Of a stretch of DNA of 64,000 bases, positions 34,114-43,934 are shown in pieces. The translations under genes and the position numbers were made by a program. Within the stretch, counting starts at the first letter, position 1. Every line of letters starts with the position of its first letter. The notes below the pieces were generated by a model. It ran no database searches, was not told where the DNA came from, and was given only the letters and a program-made list of their open reading frames with translations. The stretch comes from Apodospora peruviana (lineage: Eukaryota > Ascomycota > Sordariomycetes > Sordariales > Lasiosphaeriaceae). The stretch lies in NCBI GenBank assembly GCA_033439685.1, contig JAUEDM010000001.1:744001-808000 (forward strand). Reading direction: 5' to 3'.

Positions 34114-34626
34114 TCAATTAGCCAGACCAATGTCTGAGGTCTTTGCTGCCATCGAGATGTACTGGTTGGCGATCATATCGTTTCCGAGGGCCGTTGAGGT
34201 CTGTACAACCATAACGGCCTGGAAGCCTGGGGATGATGGGCTACGGCCTGGGTTACAACCCGAAAGGCCGAAACAGGCAACCGATGACATCAACTCGAGA
34301 ATGATATCAACTTCCTCCTCGGTGTTGGAGATTGAGACACGTTCACCCACGCCAGTCGAGCAAATAGCATGGCGACATAGGTTAGTTCCAGTGATTTCGC
34401 CGGCTTTGCCTCGCTGAGGGCTGTCATGGTCCCCGCCAGCGCAACGATGGAAGTCGTGATTTTTTCCGTACCTTGGTCTTGCTAGTCCGTAAGTGCCATC
34501 GTCATAGATGTAATCCAGACCGGAGTGAAAGACCAAATCGGGTCGAGTTTGCTCTTCACCTTCCCCCTCACTCGATGAGATAATAGCGTGATATCCATAG
34601 TATAGACCGAAAACGGCGGGATTCAC
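34114..34626 (-). other. Unrecognised open frame of 170 codons, doubtful gene
   Basis: A minus-strand frame (NPAVFGLYYGYHAIISSSEG ... VMVVQTSTALGNDMIANQY) ending in TGA at 34114. It has no recognised domain. Just downstream the sequence stays open in another frame (LLDSIMFAVSSTQTE) up to a GTGAGT donor near 34066, which hints at an exon of a decayed gene. The opening codon and exon structure are unclear. It might be chance. Confidence 0.25.
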
Positions 34627-36374
34627 ACTGGTCGAATTAAGCCCATATCATTAGCTCGATCTGGTGAACCAGAGACCCGAAAAACGCCTTGGGCATTTTA
34701 ACTGGCATGTCCATCGGCAGCGTAGGCACGAGACACCTTGAGTGCCACGGGAATGGGGCTGTGCCCGCTGTGCTAATGCGCCTCACAGGTACTATGCAAG
34801 TCTGGGTGGCTGCAGGCGAGCAGCACCAAAGAATGCCTTGTGGATATTCCAGTGGGGGGTAGTGGTGGGCTGGTGGGGCACCGGGGCCGTTCTCAGATGT
34901 GCCTGCCTGCAACGTTCTGCCGAACGGCATCTGGGGGAAGGAGAGGAAGACAACCAATCTGAGCCCTTGGGAAAGAGTCCAAGAACATGCAAGAGGAGGG
35001 CAAGAACATCATTTGGATTTGAGGCTTCCCGTCGATTCCGCCTTTCGGGTCTGCCCAGTCACAAAAGGAAACCACACCAGTTCACAGCATCCCACACTGC
35101 CCCTGGACAGCCAAGGCCTGGTCTGCTCTACCAAAGAACGACCGTCACAGCAGACAGACAGTCAAGAGCAATTCCATTCTGATCCAGCTCACACCATGAC
35201 GGGAACCAAAGAATTCCTCAAGACGGAGACTTGTACATGTCTTCCCAAACCCCTGCCCGGGTCAAGCCTTTCACAGCCCCAGGTTCCCCCATGTCCCATG
35301 TCGTGCTTGTCAAGACTAAAATCCCGCTAGTTAAGCGACCGGCCGAGATCACGGCCTGAATCTATCGTGTTCTCCACGGACCTAACAAGTCTACAAATTC
35401 AGTTCACCACGCGGGAACGTTGCCGGCTCCGGGTTCTGCCACATTGAGGCTGACTTGCTGCTGGCTCTCTTGGTGCGGGTGTGGATGGTGCCATCATCCC
35501 AACTTTATCTGCATGCTGACAACACTTCGGCTGCAAAGATCAGAGTCGACAGACAGACAGCTCAGACCAGGCATCCTGTCTCGTCCGCGGTCTGCAGTGG
35601 TTGATTGCCTTGCCTGAGCGTCTCAGGAATTAAGAATTACCTGACAGTCGTCCACCCAGAGTCGTTTCAACCGAAAGAGACGACCACTATTGGTATATTC
35701 TGCACTGGTGTGTTGCTTGCTGCTTCGTTTCTACTCGCTGTTACTATCTACGGATTACACCATCCCGTACCATAACCATACCATATTTGTGGATGACATG
35801 CAGCTTGAATAAGGCTGTTGAGGTTGATGATACCCTGCCCGTCCCCAGGTGGTCCCCCGGCTGGGCCTCTCCCCTGTCCCCCCTCGCATCTTTAAGCGCT
35901 CTTACAGTCCACACTCGGAAGCGCAGCCGTCTCTGCGCCTCGCCCCCAATTTCCATCCAGTTCAGCGCCTGGTTCTCCTCCGTGTCCATGACCATGTCCA
36001 TGGGCCAAACGCAACTTGACCTTTGCACCATCCGTCCATTCATTCCAGATCGGATTCAAGAATTGTCCCAGTCGTTGTTCTATTCGGGTTCCTGCCGCGA
36101 TCTCACTTCCAACAGCTTGCCATTGTTTCTGAATCCTAGCAGCCGTGCGCCGTACACGTTGGCTTGTTCGACGATCGTCCCCCGCGCAGCCGCACCTCGT
36201 CATTTTCAATTCCAGAATACCATGAGTGCCGCCTAGAGCTTGTCGCATATCCGCAGGACAGGAGCGCAGCGCGCCTGGATCTACCGCAGACCTGGGGCAC
36301 ACCACCCGGGCAGCTTCGATATATACACACACGAGTCGCATACCTTGCTCGCCTCCCAGGTTGCCTCTTCAAAC
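34627..36374. other. Intergenic: upstream region of the C2H2 gene
   Basis: No gene recognised. The last several hundred bases are strongly C/T-rich on the plus strand, typical of a long fungal 5' UTR or core promoter for the gene starting at 36375. Confidence 0.5.
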
Positions 36375-39300
36375 ATGGCTTCAGCTCATACGCTGTACTC
36401 ATCGGCCGCCCGTCGCGATCAGATGAACGAACCCCGCAACCTCCAGCCCCACGACCCTCAACACTACCACCACCAGGCACGACCTTCCACTCCTGTCGCT
36501 GCCGGCCTCCTCCCCGGCTACTCGCCCCGGCTCCGGAGCAGCACGAGCTCTCCGGCCCTGAACACAGCTACTCCTGCCGAGTCCGAGTCCACCCTCAGCC
36601 TCCACTATCAGTCGAGCGAGCTGAGCGAGAGCGACGATCCGTTCTTTGGAGTCAACTTTTCCAACATCGACGGCAGCGGTTCACCGTCGTTCCTGGATGA
36701 CTCCTTTCTTCAGCTGCCCGGAGATGAGCAGCTGACTGGGCCGGCGGATTCTCAGACTACGCTTGACAGCTTCCACGGTCAACCACAGGTCGCCGCCTAC
36801 CTTCCCCTCAGTCCCGATAAGACCCCCTCGTTGCACACGACTTCACCCAACGGCGAAAGGAGAGGCGACCGCGCCACCTTTCCTGACTTAGTTGACCCGC
36901 CAGAGCTGCCCAACCTTGTACCACAACAGCCTACCTTGCTGGCGAGCAAGCACCTCAATTACCAGCTGACCCCCGACACCAGTGGAAGCGGGCAGTCTAG
37001 TGACGACGGCCTCGCACCGGCTGCTGTCATCATGCCTGCTTCGAGCCCTCATATATCGGTTTCGATGTGGGGCAAGGACGAGGTTGTTGTTCCTTACGCC
37101 TTGGATGACGAACAACACCAGCAAGTGCAGACCAGCGCTACCGCCGACGACACAAATGTTCAGTATCGGGACCGCAGCGGGTCGACACACTCCACTACCC
37201 GCGATGGGGTGGGCCGCTGGGTGCCGAATCAGACCACAGGCCAGGCTGGTTTGGATCCTGATAACCGTCCATCCGCAGAGGTGCCGAGCATGAATCAGCT
37301 GGCCGCCGGCCGAAAAGTAGAGGAGCAAAATCAAGTGGTTGACGGCTGGCTTAACAGGCAACCCAAGGATGTCTATCCAGATCCCCTGAAGGAAGCTCCG
37401 TTGCCTCCGTTGCCTGCTGATATCGACGATAATATCCCCCAGCGAGAGATACCACTGGGCGACCAAACAGAGAATAATTATGTACCTGGTCAGACATATT
37501 ATGTGGAAGGCAGAGGCGGCGAGCTGACCGAAGAAGATGTGGAGATCATGAGGCAGAACCGCAACTGGGCGGATGCCCCTCTCCCCTTCGGAATCTCGCA
37601 ACCAAAATCCAAACATTACCAACCACCGACGTCGCAGGCCGCCATCGATAAATTCAACAAGCTGTGCCAAGACAATGAGTCGATCGTGTCGAGGGCAGCC
37701 ACATGGGGAACTCGAAGGCGGAGTTTACCTAGCATATCAGACTTCGAGGGTATTACCAGCGGGAATTTCCTGAAGAAGCTCTCTTTGAGTCGAGGGGATA
37801 CAAGACGACCGAGCATTAAGTTCCCGGCGATCTTCTCTAGGCAAAACCCCAGTGCAAGCAAACGGTCACGGGCCGAGAATGACGATGCAGCTTCGGGTTC
37901 GACTGAAACCTCGATAGAACGGAAAGATTCACTCGCTACGCTTGCTCCTCCCGGCCGCTCGCTGAGCTGGAACAACAAGAACAAAAAGCAACCCGTTCCA
38001 AGTATTAATACCGCCTTGTTTGCGATGGGAGGCCATATGGCGTCGATTGGCGCAACCCATACGAGAAGCGGCTCTATCAGTGCTACCCCCATCACATCGC
38101 CCAGGAGTCCGGGAAACTTCTCACTGAACGTGATGAAGCCCCTGAATCGTATACGAAGCAAGTCTGATCTCCCAAAGAACACAAATTTAGGTCTTGCCGA
38201 CATGTGGAAGAAGTCTGGCGGTCCCCCAGTGGCAAACCTGGCGAAGCCCACCGCCAACGCGGCGGAGGATGACGACGAGGAAGATGAGGAAGACATGTAC
38301 GAGGATGCAGATGCAAAGAACGAAGCCAACAAGATTCTGGAGGACATCACCCCTAATTTCGCCGGATTTCAGCAACATGTGGTGAAACTGAACCCTGCAT
38401 TGGAGAGGGAGAACAACTACCTGGTTGATCGTATCGCTCACCAGCAAATCATCCGTTACAAGAGTCTCCTTAATTCAAGGGTAAAGCACTTGCAGCATGT
38501 CGGAACGAGATCGTGTCCCTCCGGAAGTATGTGCATTGCGATGGGAGGCTCTGCGAATGTGATTGATTCAAGGGGTGATGCACGTGGGCTTGATCCTATG
38601 TCCGCAAGATATGACGTTTCAGACGGAGATGTCACACCGCTGGAAGGAGTCATCAGCCAGGAGAGCTTTCCTCCGGACATTCCTATGCCGCCGACGGGTA
38701 GCTTGCCCGCAGAGTTCGAGTGCCAGCTGTGTTTCCAGCCAAAGAAATTCCAGAAGCCGTCTGACTGGACCAAGCACGTGCACGAAGACGTCCAGCCGTT
38801 TACCTGCACCTGGGATCGCTGCAGAGACCCCAAAATCTTCAAGAGGAAGGCCGATTGGGTTCGCCACGAGAACGAAGGTCACCGTCATCTGGAGTGGTGG
38901 ACTTGTGACGTTGAAGACTGCCGCCACATCTGCTATCGTCGCGACAATTTCCTCCAGCACCTCGTGCGTGAACACAAGTTTGCCGAACCCAGAGTCAAGA
39001 CGAAGGCCGCAATCAAACGCATGGGGAACAGTGACCCAACCTGGCAGAAAGTGGATCAATGCCACGAGGAGACCAAGGTTGAGCCTCAACAGGAGCCTTG
39101 CCGATTCTGTGGGAAGGTCTTCCCGACATGGAAGAAACTGACTGTTCATTTGGCGAAGCACATGGAACAGATCAGCTTGCCAATCCTCCGACTCGTTGCG
39201 CGAAAGGAGCTCGAGGCCGACACTATCATCAGCCCAGTTCAGGAACCGCCAGCTCGGCAATTCCCGACTACGTTCCCCGTCAAGACGGAGCCGCAGGCAT

Positions 39301-39845
39301 ATGACCCGTCGCCGACCTTTACTCATACCCCTATGCAAACCCCTATGTCAGCGGGGCAACAGAACAGGATGGCTTTTTCGCACTCACCACAACATCAACA
39401 ACCGCCCCACCAACAACAACAGCCGCCCTACAATATGTACGCGATTCATCCAACCGGCTACCAGCCGCAACTCTATAGCCCAGGCTATGAGGACCTCTCC
39501 CAAAGCATGGTGAATGTCAGTCATGGAGGCTTTTCTAGTCTGAACAATACTCATGCCTATTCCGGCCTCCCCGTGACAAGTGTGGCGACAAACCCATACA
39601 TCGCACCGCCGAATCAGTATATCACGGTGCCGCAGTCAGACGTGGAGGCGTTTCCTACGCTGTCAATGAATGCTCTGGGACTCCAGGACCAGAACACCAC
39701 TGCGGTCCAGATGCCGTATAACCACATGATGGATCCTCACAGTGCCGGCGGCGAACAGTACACGCCGCAGGGCTCTGTGTCGCCCTATTCTCGGTCTCCG
39801 CATCAACACCAGGGGCAAGGGCATGGGGGTTTTTACAGCCAATGA
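36375..39845 (+). CDS. Large C2H2 zinc-finger protein, probable transcription factor
   Basis: Single uninterrupted frame from the first in-frame ATG (MASAHTLYSSAARRDQMNEP) to TGA, 1,156 aa. The first 700 residues are disordered, rich in Ser, Pro, Asn and Gln, with acidic runs such as DDDEEDEED (near nt 38270-38300). Four C2H2-type fingers lie at about residues 780-940: CQLCFQPKKF with a downstream His pair, FTCTWDRCRDPKIFKRKADW with RHENEGH, WTCDVEDCRH with FLQHLVREH, and PCRFCGKVFPTWKKLTVHLA with a final KH. The C-terminus is Gln/Pro/Tyr-rich (HQQQQPPYN). This layout matches a conserved family of uncharacterised fungal C2H2 proteins. DNA binding and nuclear location are inferred from the fingers. 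The first two fingers have non-canonical spacing, so some may mediate protein contacts instead. Confidence 0.85.
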   Translation: MASAHTLYSSAARRDQMNEPRNLQPHDPQHYHHQARPSTPVAAGLLPGYSPRLRSSTSSPALNTATPAESESTLSLHYQSSELSESDDPFFGVNFSNIDGSGSPSFLDDSFLQLPGDEQLTGPADSQTTLDSFHGQPQVAAYLPLSPDKTPSLHTTSPNGERRGDRATFPDLVDPPELPNLVPQQPTLLASKHLNYQLTPDTSGSGQSSDDGLAPAAVIMPASSPHISVSMWGKDEVVVPYALDDEQHQQVQTSATADDTNVQYRDRSGSTHSTTRDGVGRWVPNQTTGQAGLDPDNRPSAEVPSMNQLAAGRKVEEQNQVVDGWLNRQPKDVYPDPLKEAPLPPLPADIDDNIPQREIPLGDQTENNYVPGQTYYVEGRGGELTEEDVEIMRQNRNWADAPLPFGISQPKSKHYQPPTSQAAIDKFNKLCQDNESIVSRAATWGTRRRSLPSISDFEGITSGNFLKKLSLSRGDTRRPSIKFPAIFSRQNPSASKRSRAENDDAASGSTETSIERKDSLATLAPPGRSLSWNNKNKKQPVPSINTALFAMGGHMASIGATHTRSGSISATPITSPRSPGNFSLNVMKPLNRIRSKSDLPKNTNLGLADMWKKSGGPPVANLAKPTANAAEDDDEEDEEDMYEDADAKNEANKILEDITPNFAGFQQHVVKLNPALERENNYLVDRIAHQQIIRYKSLLNSRVKHLQHVGTRSCPSGSMCIAMGGSANVIDSRGDARGLDPMSARYDVSDGDVTPLEGVISQESFPPDIPMPPTGSLPAEFECQLCFQPKKFQKPSDWTKHVHEDVQPFTCTWDRCRDPKIFKRKADWVRHENEGHRHLEWWTCDVEDCRHICYRRDNFLQHLVREHKFAEPRVKTKAAIKRMGNSDPTWQKVDQCHEETKVEPQQEPCRFCGKVFPTWKKLTVHLAKHMEQISLPILRLVARKELEADTIISPVQEPPARQFPTTFPVKTEPQAYDPSPTFTHTPMQTPMSAGQQNRMAFSHSPQHQQPPHQQQQPPYNMYAIHPTGYQPQLYSPGYEDLSQSMVNVSHGGFSSLNNTHAYSGLPVTSVATNPYIAPPNQYITVPQSDVEAFPTLSMNALGLQDQNTTAVQMPYNHMMDPHSAGGEQYTPQGSVSPYSRSPHQHQGQGHGGFYSQ

Positions 39846-41018
39846 ATTGACTTTGGGTTATAGTCTTTGCTTTGGATTTTGAATTTCTCTTTTGTTATCA
39901 GCCAGTTCTTGATTGGCTTACACACGAACCCGTTTGATACCCTATACTTATACTCCGTATTCTTGATCCCTTCAACTCATTCCATGGGGTTCGGATTTCT
40001 CCTCCCCTCATTGTTATCAGCATGCGACTTCCTCAATTGCCAGGTATTCATTGGCATCTCTGTGGAAATCCTTTTGGTACTTTGTGAATTTGTTTACTAC
40101 GAGCGTCTTCTTTTTCTGCTTTTTCTTTTCCGGTTCCTTAGAGATGAGAACTTTGGATATTCTGGGTATGCCATCCACACACACACCTACCCGACCGGTG
40201 GTGTGGTCAGTTTTGGTTTTGGATCTCGAATTTATGAAAATGGCGGACAAGCGCGAGCGAGCGAAGATCTGTTGGGTTGCAACATAGGAAGATAACGATC
40301 GGATATGTTTTTTTTTTTTTTTTTCATTTATTCAATTATCGAATGGAGTTGATTATTCATCACTCGGGGCAAGGAAATAAAGCAAAGGAGCTGTCTATGA
40401 GTCAAATGATTTTATTTTCTAAAATTTTATCGATTGATCATTTTTATTAAGACGGATGTTGGGTGTCCAATGGTCTTCTTTTTTGAGGGTTGGCTTTTTG
40501 CGTCGTCTGGATTTGCCTTTTTCAAATAGACTTTAAACTGATGATACCGTTTTCCACTCACTCACGCTTACTCACTGATCTTACATTTTCCTCGTATATC
40601 TGCTCGCCATCGTTAAGGAAGACAGATGGTTATCATAACTGCTCTCTGGGGTGATGAGTCTGGCCTCGGATCGAGGTACCGAGACACCTACCTTCGATCA
40701 CCTCTCGATGTGTTACTTTTGCGACGGGGCAATCTCCGGTCTTGTGGCCATCACTCCTGCTGCTGGATATGTGAGCTTCATTATCTAGTCGTCCTGCTAA
40801 TACTTGTTTGTCTCTGCTAACAGTGTGCCGTAACCGATAGGCTCCTACCTACCTATCTTGAATCACTGGAGGACTGACTGACTGACTGACTGACTGACTG
40901 GGCTCATTTATATGCTTCACTTAGTCTTTCCATCTACCTGCCTAGGTAGGTAGGTACCTGAGCAGTGTTGCGAACACCATATTGGTAGTAAACGAGATCA
41001 ATATTTTGAATAACTCGA
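39846..41018. other. Intergenic with simple repeats
   Basis: Holds the 3' flank of the C2H2 gene. Noted: a poly-T run of about 18 at 40307-40324, a (TGAC)7 microsatellite at about 40872-40900, and a CCTAGGTAGGTAGGTACC tract near 40940. No gene was recognised. Confidence 0.6.
40001..40091 (+). repeat. Dispersed ~90-bp repeat, copy 2 (partner at 11272-11362)
   Basis: Shares TTATCAGCATGCGACTTCC, ATTCATTGGCATC, GGAAAT, TTGGTA and TTTGTGAATTTGTT in order with the reverse complement of 11272-11362. It lies about 160 bp after the stop of the C2H2 gene, probably in its 3' UTR or just beyond. Confidence 0.7.
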
Positions 41019-41248
41019 ACACCATTCTACGGTAAATAGTAGCCATCGAATACTTTACAAGGGCCTTAGCTCGTGACTTTTCAGGGCACCTGGTCACCAT
41101 CCTGGAAATAGTTATTTACGCAGCAAAATATCCCTTGTAAATACCGTCTCAGGCTCTGGCAGAGGATCGTAAAAGATGTCACAGTCAAGGAATCTTACAG
41201 GGTTTTTTATACGTTACCTGATGGCTACTATTTACCGTGGAATGGTGT
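41019..41248. mobile_element. MITE-like element with 29-bp terminal inverted repeats
   Basis: 41019-41047 (ACACCATTC, then TACGGTAAATAGTAGCCATC) and 41220-41248 are inverted copies with one mismatch, 172 bp apart. A shorter internal inverted pair (TTTACAAGGG / CCCTTGTAAA) lies inside. No coding capacity. No clear target-site duplication was found at the borders, so mobility is inferred only from the structure. Confidence 0.65.
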
Positions 41249-41263
41249 ATGTATCAGCTGACT

Positions 41264-41297
41264 TTGAACCCTCGCTGGGGACTAAAAAGGCAGTGCT
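41264..41297 (-). repeat. Single copy of the dispersed ~33-bp motif (minus orientation)
   Basis: Reads TTGAACCCTCGCTGGGGAC then TAAAAAGGCAGTGCTA, almost the consensus. It starts 15 bp right of the MITE-like element and lies about 520 bp from the tRNA-Ala gene. Confidence 0.85.
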
Positions 41298-41819
41298 AAT
41301 CTAGCAAGCTCCAGCAGAAGCATGAGTTGAATACGCCCACCACGGAAGAGATAGTCATGATTCGGCCAAGGCTGCTAAGGTAGGCTGTGTAGAGATAGAT
41401 CTACGTGCACGGGACTGATGGTTTATGCGTTACTATATAAGGTATACTTCATTAACCGAGGAACGACGAACTGCGGCCGAGCGAGCGGGTGGTCACCGTG
41501 CTGAGGTTGATGATCTACGGAAGCGGGTGGGATGGGACGGGATAGAGAATGGGGTCTGTGTTATTTTGGGGAGATCTGTGTCCATATTTACCCATCTATG
41601 TTGTCGCGGATGGATGATGGATGGTGTTGTAATGTTGTAATTATATCCTTCTCGTCCTTTACAATAATAATAACTTCATTACCAATCACTGTTGGGCTTG
41701 TCGTGACGCACAAAAGCAGCCACAATACATTGAAAGAACGAAAGACCGGTAAGATTTGAGAAGCAAAAGAGAAACTAACAGGTAGATAATGATTAGTACG
41801 TGTTGTTGACAAAAGAAAA

Positions 41820-41935
41820 TGGACGAGCTAAGAATCGAACTCAGGACCTTTCGCAACTTTTTATGCTTCATCTCATGATGTGAGATCGTGAAGATAAATG
41901 CTAAGCGAACGCTCTACCAACTGAGCCACACGCCC
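41820..41935 (-). tRNA. tRNA-Ala(AGC) with a 43-nt intron
   Basis: The reverse complement gives acceptor GGGCGTG with CTCGTCC (one mismatch), D-arm GCTCAGTTGGTAGAGC, anticodon stem TTCGC/GCGAA with loop TTAGCAT (AGC anticodon), and T-arm CTGAGTTCGATTCTTAG. The 43-nt intron sits after position 37; the mature length is 73 nt. A T-rich stretch (TTTTCTTTTG) follows the 3' end on the transcribed strand. Confidence 0.93.
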
Positions 41936-43934
41936 TTTTTATGAGGTAATTTGTGGGAACTGATGAGGGTATCGTGGCTTTTGCGTGTTCTGGTGGAGTT
42001 GAGCCGCATAATGGTGGTGGAGTGGCAGGTGGATGAAAGTGGAAAGCGGCATCGTGAGATTCAAGCGATGAAGATCAAAGACGGCATGGCACTTATCTTA
42101 TCGAGTTGCCGTATCGACCAACAAAACGTCACTCACCCACAGCAGCCGACTTGTCTATGGTCTACCGGCGAATTCAGAGACTTATCACATTCAAGGTCTG
42201 CCCCTTTCGGGAATGCACGATAGGCTGGATAGGATCCGTCGCCAGTGTTGTGCATGAAACCTGACGCATTTGGTGCTTCGTGGGGCTCCACTGCAGTGCC
42301 CCGTACCTCGCATACCGTCGTCACACACGACGCGGGCGACGGACCCAACTCCCAGGCCCGCGGGCCGCGAACTCCTGGCCAGGTGCATCACAGATTGACT
42401 GTGTATATGGGAAGAATGCATAAGAGATTTCCAAGCGATGGTGATCGTTTTTTATTATCGGTATGATCATGTCAAGCGAACGGGTCCATCATAATCGCCC
42501 TAAATGAAAGGTTGAATAATACAAGTGAAAAGCTTAGGTACGGAAGAATGGTCCGAGATCTCGGATTTCAAGTTCAACTTCAAAGACGTTGGTGACTTGA
42601 TGGTCGGGAACCGGCGGCCGTGGTTGTGGGTTGCACGAAGGGGACGCACACGAGGCGAGCGGCGGAATTGAAGTCAGGGACACAGTGGCACCTGTCAATC
42701 CAATTGGCCGCAGAACGCAGCGGGATACGGATTTTCGGTAGAGATTTCTTTTGAGGTAACCCGTAGAAGGATCGCAGAAGGTCGTTCTTACCGGTCGGTC
42801 GGTTTGTTAGTCGGTCGATTTTATAGATCGGGCCGTCGTCATCTTGATCTTCATTCTCATCGCCATCATCATCGTCATCACCAGAGGGACGAGAAAGAGA
42901 TAAAGAAATTCTTTCGGGAGACAGATTTTATTGTCTTGTCCAAGTCTGGACCGAGTTTCACCACAGTCCAGTCCAAGTCCAGTTGAAGGCCAGGAACCAG
43001 GGGTTGAAAGTTCGTCTCTTTGACTCCTGGGCGGCTCTCGATTGGCTGTGGATGTCCCCAAAGGGCAGCAACCGAGGGCGCCACTTCTCCCACTACCGTT
43101 TCAGATGGGCCACTCGGGAGGTCGCCCCCCTGGATTGAACCTTAAACCACCCCTGCACATGCCCTGCACAGAAGGAAGCATGTCAGAGGGGGAGGGGCGA
43201 CTGGCTGACTTATCCCTGCCTCTTCGACTTCTTCAAGGACCAGACAGGACCAATTCGCCAATCAAGGGGGAAAAAGGGAGACTGTCTCTCTCTTGCCACC
43301 GAGACGCGCTGTCATCGTCACATTCTTTCTCTCTGTCTCTGTTGTTGTGGGCAGCTAGGAGTACTAGGTATCCATTCGTTTCACCTACCCGCCGCAGCTG
43401 GGTCCTTTTCTTGATCTTTTCCCTTCTGTTTCCTCGCTGCTCGTCCTCGTCACCTGCTCTTTCTGTTTCTGAGAGAAGTCGACGACGACGACAACAAGGA
43501 CAACAACTGGTCATATGTCATTCTGCCAGTCTTGAGGCGGTGACACTTCTTTCTTTCGTAGCTCTCTTTTTCATTCGTTCCAGGTTGATCCTTGGCCCCT
43601 TTGTATTCAGAACAGTTGACTGTTCTGTCTCTCTTTATACGACGACATACTGCCTTACCTTTTCTATATTCCGACCGGTTTCGACGACGAAGAAACTCTG
43701 TTTCACACCCATGTATTGCAGAAGCATCTACAGCATCACCGCCGGAAGGTACTAAAGAAGACTTACGAGACGAGATACATCTGAAGATTATCAAGAAAGA
43801 GATAGGAAAGATTCATTTGGTGTTGGACAGGAAAAGGGCATGCGGATTTGGGATATACAGGAAGGGATAACGAGTAACGATAACACTTCACTTCACATTC
43901 ACTAAAATCGAGCCGGAAATTCGGGAGGGGTTAA
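41936..43934. other. Intergenic: upstream region of the FLC-type gene
   Basis: About 2 kb without a supported gene. The 43200-43900 part is pyrimidine-rich (CTCTCTCTTGCC, TTCTTTCTCTCTGTCTCTG) and probably forms the core promoter and long 5' UTR of the gene at 43935. Confidence 0.5.
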
